Source: Myxococcota bacterium
Lineage (GTDB): Bacteria; Myxococcota_A; UBA9160; SZUA-336
Assembly (NCBI GenBank): GCA_035498015.1
Contig: DATKAO010000217.1
Location: 1-43,228 of the forward strand
Direction: 5' to 3'
DNA: 43,228 nucleotides
In this document: positions 1 through 8,108 of the stretch, in pieces
Numbering within the stretch: position 1 is the first letter of the stretch
Layout: each line of letters opens with the position of its first letter
Position numbers and translations under genes: made by a program
Notes under the pieces: model-generated
The model's database searches: none
What the model was told of the DNA's origin: nothing
What the model saw: only the letters and a program-made list of their open reading frames with translations

Positions 1-1294
1 CGTCCGACCCGACCCGCGAGGCACCCGGCACGAAGCTGTAGTCGTCGTCGAACGTGACGGGTCCCGACTCGGCGACCGCTGAGCTCGTCCAGTCCGAGTC
101 ACGCTGGAACAACGCGAGGCGGCGAGTCTGTGCCGTGTCGAGCAGGTTCCCGACCGAGAGACGACCCAGCGCATCGACTCGGAGCGAGAGGTTCACGTTC
201 CACCAGAAGTCGATCGGCGACGCCGGCGTGATGTCCTCCCGGACCCAGCCCGCGTCGGTCTCGCGGGCATGGACCCCGACGTAGCGCTCCTGGTTCGTGT
301 TCGGGTCGTTCGGCAGCTGCGACGAGAAGACCACGTGCGCGCGCCCGGCCGCGTCGAGCGCAGCCACGAGATTGCCGCCCCCGAGCCCCAAATCGTCGAG
401 CCGCCAGCCGGCGGGTGAGCGCTCGAGGTGGACCAGATGCCAATATCCATCGCTGGCCGGTGACTGGTTGACGAAGACCACGTGCGCGGTGCCGGCGGCG
501 TCGACCACGAGCGCGCTCGGGTCCTTGGCTGGCAGCAGGGTGGTGTCGCCGACGGAAGTCACCGGCTCGTGGTGCCAGCCCTGGTCGTCGCGGAACGAGT
601 AGATGAGCTGCTCCGGACCGCTCGCCGTGAACCAGATCGCGTGGAGCCGCCCCGAGCCATCGATCGCGAGCTGGCTCGAGGCCGAGAAGCGCGTCGCCGT
701 GTGCGCCTGGCGATCGTCGTTGATGCGCTCGATCACCCAGCCACCCGGGGGCCGGCTCTGCAGGAACAGGTCCTGCCGCTCCGTCACGCCGTTGTTCGAG
801 AACGACATCAGGTGCGGCACGTGACTCGCGTCGACGACCAGGCCAGTCACGACGCGGTACTGGTTCCCCTCGTCGCCCGGCGGCTGCGGGACCTCCTCGA
901 TCTGCCACGTCCCGGTGCGATCCGTGGCGTATTGCCTCGTGATCAAGAACGACCGGCTGTGCTCGGTGCTCTCCGGCGCGAGGTCGATGCGGTCGTAGAT
1001 CAGGTGAAAGTCGCCGCTCGGGCCCTCGGCGGCGCGCAGATGCTCACCGGATCTTGGGTGCGAGTCCACGACTTCGCTGTGCCAGCTGCCGCCGTCCTGC
1101 CAGTAGTGGTAGACGCGGTCACCTCCCACGAAGAAGTGCGGCCGATTCTGCGCGTCGATCTGGACCCCCGACTCGGTGAGCGAGAACTCACGCACCTCCT
1201 CCACGAGCTGATTCGTCCACTGCGCGCTCGCGCGTGGTGGGGTGAGTGCGAGCGCGCAGACAGCAAGCAGGCTTGCGGGGAGCCGGAGCTTCAT
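1..1294 (-). CDS. Secreted beta-propeller-like repeat protein, C-terminus cut by window edge
   Basis: An open frame of 431 codons starts at ATG 1294-1292 and runs off the left edge with no stop. The N-terminus is a signal peptide (about residues 1-24, ending ASA before QW). The rest is built from units of roughly 55 residues. Each has a strand such as VVDAAGTAHVVF (263-274) or ALDAAGRAHVVF (312-323); related copies sit near 45-55, 153-163, 210-222 and 372-382. Each unit also has a GW turn near 69, 128, 184, 239, 296, 349 and 401. This periodicity suggests a propeller of seven or more blades of the BNR/exo-alpha-sialidase-like type. No catalytic motif is evident, so binding or scaffolding is as likely as hydrolysis. 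The ribosome binding site is weak. The partner and ligand are unknown. Confidence 0.75.
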   Translation of the reverse strand, partial: MKLRLPASLLAVCALALTPPRASAQWTNQLVEEVREFSLTESGVQIDAQNRPHFFVGGDRVYHYWQDGGSWHSEVVDSHPRSGEHLRAAEGPSGDFHLIYDRIDLAPESTEHSRSFLITRQYATDRTGTWQIEEVPQPPGDEGNQYRVVTGLVVDASHVPHLMSFSNNGVTERQDLFLQSRPPGGWVIERINDDRQAHTATRFSASSQLAIDGSGRLHAIWFTASGPEQLIYSFRDDQGWHHEPVTSVGDTTLLPAKDPSALVVDAAGTAHVVFVNQSPASDGYWHLVHLERSPAGWRLDDLGLGGGNLVAALDAAGRAHVVFSSQLPNDPNTNQERYVGVHARETDAGWVREDITPASPIDFWWNVNLSLRVDALGRLSVGNLLDTAQTRRLALFQRDSDWTSSAVAESGPVTFDDDYSFVPGASRVGSD

Positions 1295-1335
1295 GGGCGG
1301 CCCAGAATACCATGGACTCGGGCTCCGCGGTCCCC

Positions 1336-1986
1336 TCAGACACTCGTGAGAAAGGGCGTGAGACAGGCCAGGACCTCCGCCGCGTGGGTCTCCTGCGGCG
1401 AGTGACCGGCGCCGGCGATGACCTCGAGCTTCGCGCCCGGGATCTTCTCGGCCATGTAGCGCGAGCCGGCGAGGAACACCTCGTCCTTCTCGCCCACGAT
1501 CACGAGCACGGGCACGCGAATGGACGGGAGTGACTCGATCACCCGGCCGTCGCGCTGGGCCAGGATCCCGCGCGCGGCGTGGGCGAGCTCGCGCTGCCCC
1601 TTCGCTTCGAAGCTCCGCGCCCGTTCCTCGACCCTGCGGTTCCAGCCGGCGCGCGCGTCGTCCTTGCGGTAGCCCGGGCCCGTGTCCATCAGCACGAGCC
1701 CGGCCACGCGCTCCGGATGTGCCAGGTGGAAGGCGAGCGAGAGAAAGCCGCCCATGGAATGACCCACGAGCACCGCGCGCTCGGCGCCCGCGCGCTCGAG
1801 CAGCCCGGCCATGTCGCCGAGCGTCCGCTCGACCGAGTACGCGGCCGGATCGTCCGGTGACTCGCGCTCGCCGTGACCGAGGATGTCCCAGACGATCGCT
1901 TCGTGCTGCCCCGAGAGGGGTCCCACCAGCTTCGCCCAGTCGCGCGCGCTGCCCGAGTAGCCGTGGGTCAGGAGCAGCGTGCTCAA
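1336..1986 (-). CDS. Alpha/beta hydrolase, TTG start
   Basis: A 216-residue alpha/beta-hydrolase of the esterase/lactonase/dehalogenase superfamily. Visible elements are the first core strand with HG (residues 8-9), the nucleophile elbow GHSMGG (Ser77), an acid in GEKDEV (Asp168) and the catalytic histidine in GAGHS (His195). The family is usually 250-280 residues; the shortness comes from a compact N-terminus and cap. The start must lie before the first strand, and the only usable codon there is TTG at 1986-1984, overlapping the stop of the upstream acyl-CoA dehydrogenase (TTGA). It is therefore the third gene of an operon with two acyl-CoA dehydrogenases, suggesting hydrolysis of an ester, lactone or CoA thioester from the same substrate. 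The substrate is not predictable. Confidence 0.85.
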   Translation of the reverse strand: MSTLLLTHGYSGSARDWAKLVGPLSGQHEAIVWDILGHGERESPDDPAAYSVERTLGDMAGLLERAGAERAVLVGHSMGGFLSLAFHLAHPERVAGLVLMDTGPGYRKDDARAGWNRRVEERARSFEAKGQRELAHAARGILAQRDGRVIESLPSIRVPVLVIVGEKDEVFLAGSRYMAEKIPGAKLEVIAGAGHSPQETHAAEVLACLTPFLTSV

Positions 1987-3233
1987 CGCTTGTTCCGGGG
2001 CACGTCGCGGAAGGGCTTCTTCGTGTCGATGTCGGGGTCCTTCGGCAGGCCGAGCACGCGCTCCGACACGATGTTGCGCTGGATCTCGTCGGTGCCGCCC
2101 GCGATCGACACGGCGGGCACCGAGACCAGAATCTCCGCGATCACGCCCTCGAGCGGCCCGTCGGCGCCCGAGAGCAGGGCGTCGGTCCCCGTGATCAGCG
2201 TGTGCACGCGCGAGCAGGCGCGCGCGATCTCGCTCGCGTAGAGCTTCCCGAGTGACCCCTCGGGTCCCGGCGGCCGGCCCGCCATGCGCGCGGCGCGCGC
2301 GCGCTTCGCGGTCCACTCGGTCGCGCGCGCCAGGGCCAGGAGCTTGGCGATCTCCTGTCTCACCACCGGATCGCGCGCCTTGCCCGTGGCTTGCGCCCGC
2401 TCCACGATCAGATCGGCGCGGCCCGCGCGCTGCGGGTACCACGTGTAGGGCGCCATGATCTGGGTCGTCTCGGCGCGCTGCTCGTCGTAGGCGCGGCCCT
2501 GGCCGCGGGCCGAACGCGCGGCGCGCTGCAGCACGTCGAACGAGCGGCGCTCGTGCGCCAGCGTGGCCAGCGCCACGGTCCAGCCGTTCCCCACGTCGCC
2601 GATCGCGTTGGCGGCGGGCACGCGCGCGTCGTTGAGAAACACCTCGTTGAACGACGCGTGGCCGTTCATCTGCTTGAGCGGCTTCACCACCACGCCGGGC
2701 TGGTGCATCTCGAGCGCGAAGTAGGTGATGCCGCGGTGCTTGGGCACGTCCCAGTTGGTGCGCGCGAGCAGCATGCCGTACTTCGCGTGGTGGGCGCTGG
2801 TGGTCCACAGCTTCTGGCCGTTCACGACATATTCGTCGCCGTCCGCAGACAGCTCGGCGCGCGTCGTGAGTCCCGCGAGGTCGGAGCCCGACCCGGGCTC
2901 GCTGAACAGCTGACACCAGGTGTCTTCGCCGGTCACGATCCTGCGCAGGAGCCGCCGCTTCAGGTCGTCGGAGCCGTGCTCCAGGATCGTCGGCGCCGCG
3001 AGGCCCATGCCGCCGCCGCCCGGCGTGCCCACCGCGCCGATCTTCTCGAACTCCTCGTTCGCCACCTCGGCCAGCGACGGCGAGAGACCGCGGCCGTACC
3101 ACTCGACCGGCCAGGTCGGACAGCCCCAGCCCGAGTCGGCGAGCTTGTTGCGCCACTCCACGAGTGACAGCTCGGGGCTCCAGTTCGCCTCGAGCCAGGC
3201 GCGGACCTCGGCGCGGACCGATTCGGCGTCCAT
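1983..3233 (-). CDS. Acyl-CoA dehydrogenase, subunit 1 of adjacent pair
   Basis: A 416-residue FAD-dependent acyl-CoA dehydrogenase (COG1960/FadE type) that would introduce a C2-C3 double bond into an acyl-CoA. It has the helical N-terminus, the FAD/substrate segment FSEPGSGSDLAG, the middle beta domain (KLWTTSAHHAKYG) and the C-terminal GGTDEIQRNIVSERVLGLP. In MCAD-type enzymes the catalytic glutamate lies in the YEGT segment; here that position reads AGGT, so the base must be elsewhere or in the partner. The ATG at 3233 overlaps the stop of the upstream homologue (TGATG). Actinobacterial steroid-degrading FadE enzymes encoded as adjacent pairs form alpha2beta2 heterotetramers; a heteromer with the neighbour is inferred, not shown. 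Confidence 0.92.
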   Translation of the reverse strand: MDAESVRAEVRAWLEANWSPELSLVEWRNKLADSGWGCPTWPVEWYGRGLSPSLAEVANEEFEKIGAVGTPGGGGMGLAAPTILEHGSDDLKRRLLRRIVTGEDTWCQLFSEPGSGSDLAGLTTRAELSADGDEYVVNGQKLWTTSAHHAKYGMLLARTNWDVPKHRGITYFALEMHQPGVVVKPLKQMNGHASFNEVFLNDARVPAANAIGDVGNGWTVALATLAHERRSFDVLQRAARSARGQGRAYDEQRAETTQIMAPYTWYPQRAGRADLIVERAQATGKARDPVVRQEIAKLLALARATEWTAKRARAARMAGRPPGPEGSLGKLYASEIARACSRVHTLITGTDALLSGADGPLEGVIAEILVSVPAVSIAGGTDEIQRNIVSERVLGLPKDPDIDTKKPFRDVPRNKR

Positions 3234-4363
3234 CACAGGCCCGTGCGCTGTGCGAACAGCTCGCGGTGATAGGTCGGGTCGCCGAGAAACACCTCGCTCG
3301 CCTTGGCGCGCTTGAAGTACAGGTGCACGTCCTGCTCCCAGGTGAAGCCGAGGCCGCCGTGAATCTGGATGGCCTCGGCCGCGATCTCGAGATAGGCATC
3401 GGAGCCCTGCGCCTTCGCGAGCGACGCGACGGCCGGCAGCTCCTTGGCCGACTCGTCGGCGCAGCCGGCGGCGTAGTAGGCCGACGAGCGCGCCAGCTCG
3501 AGCGACATCAGCATGTCGGCGCACTTGTGCTTGATGGCCTGGAAAGAGCCGATCGGGCGGCCGAACTGCACGCGCGTCTTCGCGTACTCGACGGTCATCT
3601 CGAGCAGTCTCTGCGCGCCGCCGGCCATCTCGTTGGCGAGCAGCGCAGCGGCCTGGTCGAGCGTCTTCTCGAGCGCGGCCGCGGCGTTGCCGACCTCGCC
3701 CAGCGGCTCGGCGCGCGCGCCGCGGAAGCCGAGGCGCGCGAGCTTGCGCGTCGGGTCGAGCGTGGTGAGTGGCCGGCGCTCGAGGCCCGCCGTGTCGCCG
3801 CGCAGGTGGAACAAGCCGATGCCCTCGCGGCCGTCGGTCTTCGGCCGGCGCGCGGCCACCACGATGCGGTCGGCGGTCAGGCCATCGGGCACGAACGACT
3901 TCTCGCCGAACAGCGTGAAGCCGTCGGCCACACGCTGCGCCTGGAGCTCGATGCCGCCCAGGTCCCAGCGGCCGGAGGGCTCGGTGAGCGCGAGCGTGGC
4001 GATCGACTCACCCGAGGCCAGCGCAGGCAATAACGCAGCCTTCTGTGACTCCGTGCCCGCGTTCAGGATTGCGTTGGTGGCCAGCGCGACCGAGGCGAAG
4101 TAAGGCGCGCAGAGCAACGCGCGGCCCATCTCCTCGAGCACGATCGCGAGCTCCGCGAAGCCCAGCCCCTGGCCGCCGTACTGCTCGGGCACGTGCACGC
4201 CCGGCAGGCCCAGCTCCTGACTGAGTCGCTTCCAGACGCCCGGCTCGTAGCCCTCGGGCGTCTCCATGAGCCGCCGGACCTCGGTCGTGGGGGAAGTCTC
4301 TTCCAGGAAGCGGCGCACGGTGCGGCGCAGCTCGTCCTGCTCTTCGCTCGGGCTCCAGCGCAT
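3233..4363 (-). CDS. Acyl-CoA dehydrogenase, subunit 2 of adjacent pair
   Basis: A 376-residue acyl-CoA dehydrogenase homologue, first gene of a three-gene coupled operon. The N-terminal helical domain starts at ATG 4363 (RWSPSEEQDELRR). The FAD-contact segment is TEPSGRWDL, less canonical than in its partner. The C-terminal domain carries IQIHGGLGFTWEQD followed by HLYFKRAKAS and a divergent tail, LGDPTYHREL. This tail resembles subunits of heteromeric steroid or branched side-chain FadE pairs; that resemblance is from memory of the family. The stop overlaps the next ATG by one base, so roughly equal synthesis of both subunits is expected. The divergent DinB gene starts 61 bp upstream, and the short gap must hold both promoters. 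Confidence 0.9.
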   Translation of the reverse strand: MRWSPSEEQDELRRTVRRFLEETSPTTEVRRLMETPEGYEPGVWKRLSQELGLPGVHVPEQYGGQGLGFAELAIVLEEMGRALLCAPYFASVALATNAILNAGTESQKAALLPALASGESIATLALTEPSGRWDLGGIELQAQRVADGFTLFGEKSFVPDGLTADRIVVAARRPKTDGREGIGLFHLRGDTAGLERRPLTTLDPTRKLARLGFRGARAEPLGEVGNAAAALEKTLDQAAALLANEMAGGAQRLLEMTVEYAKTRVQFGRPIGSFQAIKHKCADMLMSLELARSSAYYAAGCADESAKELPAVASLAKAQGSDAYLEIAAEAIQIHGGLGFTWEQDVHLYFKRAKASEVFLGDPTYHRELFAQRTGL

Positions 4364-4424
4364 GCCCCATTTTCGCACGGGCGCGGGGGCGGGTGCCGCG
4401 GGGCTCTGCCATGCTTCCGGGGCC

Positions 4425-4952
4425 ATGAACCTGATCGCCCACTTCTCGGAGATGGCGCGCAACAACGCCTGGTCCAACCGTCGCCTCCACGCGGCCTGCG
4501 CAAAGCTCCGCCAGGAGGAGCTCGACGCGCCGCGCACGAGCTTCTTTCCGAGCCTCACCGCCACGCTGAATCACATCCTGGTGGTCGACTGGTACTACCT
4601 GGACGGGCTGGAGGGCGGGGGCCGGGGGCTCGAGACACAGCGGAACCCCGTGCCGTTCCCGCGCCTGGCCGAGCTGGCCGCCGCCCAGCGCGCCGCGGAC
4701 GCGCGCCTGGTCCGCTTCTGCGATGCGCTCGAGCCCGGAACGCTCGCGCGCGAGGTGACTCTGGACCGGGGCGACGAAGGACTCACGCGCGAGCCGGTGA
4801 CCGCGGTGCTCGCGCACCTGTTCGTGCACCAGATCCACCACCGCGGCCAGGCGCACGCCATGCTCTCGGGCACGCGCGTCGCCCCGCCGCAGCTCGACGA
4901 GTTCTTCCTCGAATACGACCGGGAGCGACGCGCAGGGGACGAGATCGCCTAG
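4425..4952 (+). CDS. DinB/YfiT-family four-helix metal-binding protein
   Basis: A 175-residue DinB-superfamily protein. The family folds as a four-helix bundle with a metal bound by three histidines. Here the likely ligands are His50 (TLNHIL), His135 and His139 (HLFVHQIHHRGQAH). Members are often damage-inducible or act as thiol-dependent (bacillithiol, mycothiol, glutathione) transferases and maleylpyruvate isomerase-like enzymes; the exact reaction is unknown. The start is ATG 4425, after a weak GGGG stretch. The gene is divergent from the acyl-CoA dehydrogenase operon. Its stop codon is interleaved with that of the convergent esterase: both use the CTAG palindrome at 4949-4952. Confidence 0.88.
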   Translation: MNLIAHFSEMARNNAWSNRRLHAACAKLRQEELDAPRTSFFPSLTATLNHILVVDWYYLDGLEGGGRGLETQRNPVPFPRLAELAAAQRAADARLVRFCDALEPGTLAREVTLDRGDEGLTREPVTAVLAHLFVHQIHHRGQAHAMLSGTRVAPPQLDEFFLEYDRERRAGDEIA

Positions 4953-5890
4953 CGGAGTCTCTTGTCCAGGAACGCGACCATGCCGCGCACCTGCTCGAGC
5001 GCCTGGGGCAGGAACTCCATCTGCGCGAAGCCGTGCGGCATGCCGGGCACGATCACGTTCTCGTGCTCGACGCCCGCGCGCTTCATCCCTGCGGACAGCG
5101 CCTTCTGGTGCTCGACCAGGGGATCCGCGTCGCCGCACACGAGATACGACGGCGGCAGCTGCGCGGCGGCATGCACCGGCGAGACGCGCGGGTCGCGCAG
5201 GCGCGACAGCGGCGGGTTCTGGCCGAGATAGCCGTAGATCATCGAGTCGCGCAGCGCGGCCGCCACCGCCGGGTCCGTGCCCGGCTGCGCCGTCTCCATG
5301 GTGCGCATGGCCTCGAAGTCGAACGCGCCGTAGATCAAGAGCGCCGCGCGCAGCCGGGGCGCGCTCGAGTCACTCGCCAGGTGCGCGGACACCGCGGCCG
5401 ACAGATTGCCGCCCGCAGAGTCACCACCGATCGCGATGCGCCTGGCGTCGCCGCCCCAGCGCGCCGCGTTCTCCGCGGCCCAGCGCACGGCGTGCACGCA
5501 GTCCTCGAAGCCCTTGGGGAAGGCCGCCTCGGGCGCCAGCCGGTAGTCGATGCTGGTCACGAGATACCCGGCCTCGGCGAAGCGCGCCGTCAGCTTGCGG
5601 TGCGTGCGCGGGCTGCCGGCGACCCAGCCGCCGCCGTGCAGATACACGAGCACCGGGTGCGGCCCCTTGCCCTTGGGCACGAACACGTCGGCAGTCACGC
5701 GCGCGCCGTCGACCTCGCGCACCAGCACGTTCTCGTGCAGCGCGCCGATCTCGGGCCCGCCCGCGTTCAACAGCTCCGCGAACTGGTCCAGCATCTTGCG
5801 CAAGCCCGGCACGTCGGACGGCGGGGTGCTCATCATCGCCATCATCCGCTGGAGCATGTCGGCGGGCATCTGCGCGGGTTCCTGAGCCAT
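4949..5890 (-). CDS. Alpha/beta hydrolase fold-3 esterase, HSL (bacterial family IV) type
   Basis: A 313-residue hormone-sensitive-lipase-like carboxylesterase. Diagnostic features are the oxyanion motif HGGGW (85-89), the nucleophile GDSAGG (Ser158), an acid in CGDADPL (Asp256) and a histidine in MPHGF (His286). Length and motif spacing are normal for family IV, which hydrolyses short to medium acyl esters in the cytoplasm. The start ATG 5890 has a strong AGGGAGGA ribosome binding site 7-8 bases upstream. The Met-rich N-terminus (RMMAMM, residues 15-20) is unusual. The gene is divergent from an SDR dehydrogenase, with which it might be co-regulated; physiological substrate unknown. Confidence 0.93.
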   Translation of the reverse strand: MAQEPAQMPADMLQRMMAMMSTPPSDVPGLRKMLDQFAELLNAGGPEIGALHENVLVREVDGARVTADVFVPKGKGPHPVLVYLHGGGWVAGSPRTHRKLTARFAEAGYLVTSIDYRLAPEAAFPKGFEDCVHAVRWAAENAARWGGDARRIAIGGDSAGGNLSAAVSAHLASDSSAPRLRAALLIYGAFDFEAMRTMETAQPGTDPAVAAALRDSMIYGYLGQNPPLSRLRDPRVSPVHAAAQLPPSYLVCGDADPLVEHQKALSAGMKRAGVEHENVIVPGMPHGFAQMEFLPQALEQVRGMVAFLDKRLR

Positions 5891-5967
5891 GGCGGGTCCT
5901 CCCTTGGGGTTGCGCCGAGCGTACCACCTTCGAGAAATCGAGACCGCGCGCGCGGTAGACTCCGCCC

Positions 5968-6930
5968 ATGAAGAGCTTTGCAGGGAAGATCGCCGTCATC
6001 ACCGGCGGCGGAACGGGCATGGGGCGCGAGCTGGCTCGGCAGCTCGCGGAGGCCGGCGCGCACATCGCCATGTGCGACGTCTCGGAAGAGAACATGGCGC
6101 AGACGCGCGCGCTGTGTCTCTCGCACGCGCCGCGCGTGCGAGTCACCACGCACCTCGCCGATGTGTCGCTCGAGCGCCAGGTCGTGGCCTTCCGCGATGC
6201 CGTGGCGGAGGAGCACGAGACCGACCACGTCGACCTCCTGTTCAACAACGCGGGCATCGGCGGCGGCGGGAGCTTCGTGAACGACGAGCGCGAGGAGTGG
6301 GACAAGACCTTCGACGTGTGCTGGGGCGGCGTGTACCACTGCTCGCGCGCGTTCCTGCCGCTGCTCATGAAGAGCCGCGAGGCCCACCTGATCAACACGA
6401 GCTCGGTGAACGGCTTCTGGGCGTCACTCGGCCCGCAGTCCGCCCACACGGCCTACAGCGCGGCGAAGTTCGCGGTGAAGGGCTTCAGCGAGGCGCTGGT
6501 CAACGACTTCAAGCTGAACGCCCCGCACATCAAGGTGTCGGTCGTCATGCCGGGTCACATCGGCACCTCGATCGTGATCAACTCCGGCAAGATCCTGGGC
6601 CGCGACCCCAAGGAGATGAGCGACGAGCAGCTCTCCGAGGCGCGCGCGCGCATGGAGCGCGCGGGCTTCCCGGTGGGCGGTGCGAGCACCGACCAGGTCC
6701 GTCAGGCGCTGGTCATGATCGGCGACGCCTTCCGCGACATGGCCCCGATGACCGCCGCCGAGGCGGCGCAGGTGATCCTCCAGGGAGTGCGCGACGAGCG
6801 CTGGCGCATCCTCGTGGGCAAGGACGCCGACGTGCTCGACCGCATGGTGCGCGAGTCACCGGAAGACGCCTACAGCGAGTCGTTCTTCCAGAAGCTGCAG
6901 TCGAGCGCGGGCTTCACGCTGGGCCGCTGA
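5968..6930 (+). CDS. Short-chain dehydrogenase/reductase (classical SDR)
   Basis: A 320-residue classical SDR oxidoreductase. The NAD(P)-binding motif TGGGTGMG lies at residues 12-19, NNAG at 93-96, and the catalytic Ser145/146, Tyr163 and Lys167 in NTSS and YSAAK. An Asp follows the second strand (CDVS), which favours NAD over NADP by general SDR rules. The C-terminus is about 60 residues longer than in minimal SDRs and includes a helical segment (RILVGKDADVLDRMV) seen in steroid- or retinol-type SDRs; the substrate is not identified. The start ATG 5968 follows a TAGACT hexamer a few bases upstream. The 3' end overlaps the convergent thiD by 17 bp. Confidence 0.92.
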   Translation: MKSFAGKIAVITGGGTGMGRELARQLAEAGAHIAMCDVSEENMAQTRALCLSHAPRVRVTTHLADVSLERQVVAFRDAVAEEHETDHVDLLFNNAGIGGGGSFVNDEREEWDKTFDVCWGGVYHCSRAFLPLLMKSREAHLINTSSVNGFWASLGPQSAHTAYSAAKFAVKGFSEALVNDFKLNAPHIKVSVVMPGHIGTSIVINSGKILGRDPKEMSDEQLSEARARMERAGFPVGGASTDQVRQALVMIGDAFRDMAPMTAAEAAQVILQGVRDERWRILVGKDADVLDRMVRESPEDAYSESFFQKLQSSAGFTLGR

Positions 6931-7693
6931 GCCCCAGCACCCGCGCCCCCTTGCCGAGCGGCCGACTCGCGGCGATCGCCCGCGCCACGTACGCCTTCGC
7001 GCCGCGTACAGCATTCTCGAGTGACTCGCCGCGGGCCAGCCGCGCGGTGATCGCGGCCGAGAGCGCGCAGCCGGTGCCGTGCACGGGGCCCACGTCCGAG
7101 CGCTCGCCGCGCAGCCACAGGCGCGCGCCGGCGCGCGTGGCGAGATAGTCGTCGGGCGGGCCGTCGGCGTGCCCGCCCTTCACCAGCACCGCCTCGGCAC
7201 CCAGCTCGAGAAAGAGCGGCGCCGCGCGCTCGGGATCGGTCTCGCCCACGAGCGCCTCGGCCTCGGGAAGGTTGGGAGTCACGAGGGCGGCGCCGTAGAT
7301 CAGCCGCTCGACCAGGTTCCCGAGCGCGCGCTGCTCGAGCAGGAACGTGCCGTCGCTGGCGCGGAACACCGGGTCCACCACGCGCGGCACCTCCCAGCGC
7401 GCCAGCGCGTTTGCGACCGCGAGCACGATGTCGTCGGTGGCCAGCATGCCGAGCTTCAGCGCGCGCGGCCGCAGGTCGGCGAGCACGGCGGTGATCTGCT
7501 CCGCGACCACGCTGGGAAACACCGGAGAGAGCCGCCTCACGCCCTGGGTGGTCTGCACGGTGAGCGCCGTGGGCACGGCCATGCCGTGCACGCCGTGCAG
7601 CGCGAACACCTGCAGGTCGAGCTGCAGCCCGGCCCCGCCGCTCGGGTCCGAGCCCGCGATCGAGAGCGCCGCGGCCAAAGGTGAGTCGCTCAT
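6914..7693 (-). CDS. thiD: Hydroxymethylpyrimidine (phosphate) kinase ThiD
   Basis: A 259-residue ribokinase-family kinase that phosphorylates 4-amino-5-hydroxymethyl-2-methylpyrimidine and its monophosphate in thiamine biosynthesis or salvage. It shows the N-terminal GSDPSGGAG (14-22) with the following QxD segment, the strand VTPNLPEAEAL, and the anion-hole/catalytic motif HGTGC (205-209). Length is typical of a stand-alone ThiD (about 265), with no ThiE or TenA fusion. No other thi gene lies in the window. The start is ATG 7693; the upstream 88 bases before the cupin gene show no convincing ribosome binding site. Confidence 0.93.
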   Translation of the reverse strand: MSDSPLAAALSIAGSDPSGGAGLQLDLQVFALHGVHGMAVPTALTVQTTQGVRRLSPVFPSVVAEQITAVLADLRPRALKLGMLATDDIVLAVANALARWEVPRVVDPVFRASDGTFLLEQRALGNLVERLIYGAALVTPNLPEAEALVGETDPERAAPLFLELGAEAVLVKGGHADGPPDDYLATRAGARLWLRGERSDVGPVHGTGCALSAAITARLARGESLENAVRGAKAYVARAIAASRPLGKGARVLGLSGPA

Positions 7694-7781
7694 CTACGAA
7701 CCGTTCGGCGAGGCGAAGGCCGCCCTGAGCCGAGCCGGCAAGCGCCGCAGGCGCGCGCAGCGAGCCGCAGGCGAGCGAAGC

Positions 7782-8108
7782 TCACCGGGCAGGAGGAGGG
7801 GACATCCACGTGAGCACCACGAGTCGGCCGCCGGAGTGATTCTCCACCCCGTGCACCTCGCCCGAGCCCGCGAGCACGCCTTCGCCGGGTCCGAGCTCGC
7901 GCAGGTCGTCGCCCACGCGGAAGCGGCCGCGGCCCTCGACCACGAGATATACCTTGTCGCAGCCGGCGTGGGCGTGCGGCTTCTGTGACTGGCCGGGCTC
8001 GAGACAGTACAGGTCGAGGAAGAAGCGCTCGGTCTCGAACAGCCCGACCTTCTTCATCTTTTCGGCCGAGAACGCCCAGGCCGAGGAGTCCCAGCGCACG
8101 AGCTTCAT
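7782..8108 (-). CDS. Small single-domain cupin
   Basis: A 108-residue cupin. The first cupin motif is HAHAGCDKVYLVVEGRG (HxH, with Glu further on) and the second is GEVHGVENHSGG, giving a 3-His/1-Glu metal site. The ATG at 8108 overlaps the stop of mrp/apbC by one base (TGATG), so translation is coupled. Small cupins of this kind may be sensors, isomerases or dioxygenases; nothing here selects one. Coupling to an iron-sulfur carrier ATPase is suggestive of iron or redox handling, but this is inference. Confidence 0.82.
   Translation of the reverse strand: MKLVRWDSSAWAFSAEKMKKVGLFETERFFLDLYCLEPGQSQKPHAHAGCDKVYLVVEGRGRFRVGDDLRELGPGEGVLAGSGEVHGVENHSGGRLVVLTWMSPPPAR

Noticed and set aside
99-908. 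Long Arg/Gly/Ala-rich reading frames on both strands at the left edge
   Set aside because: They are antisense or off-frame shadows of the edge-truncated propeller gene, whose own frame has a signal peptide, regular repeats and normal composition.
3389-5971. Very long open frames on the strand opposite the acyl-CoA dehydrogenase and esterase genes
   Set aside because: In high-GC DNA the antisense frames stay open; their translations are Arg/Ala/His-rich with no motifs, and each covers several recognised genes.
7694-7781. Possible terminator or repeat in the GC-rich gap between thiD and the cupin gene
   Set aside because: GCGAGCCGCAGGCGAGCG-like imperfect repeats are present but no stable hairpin with a T run can be drawn with confidence.
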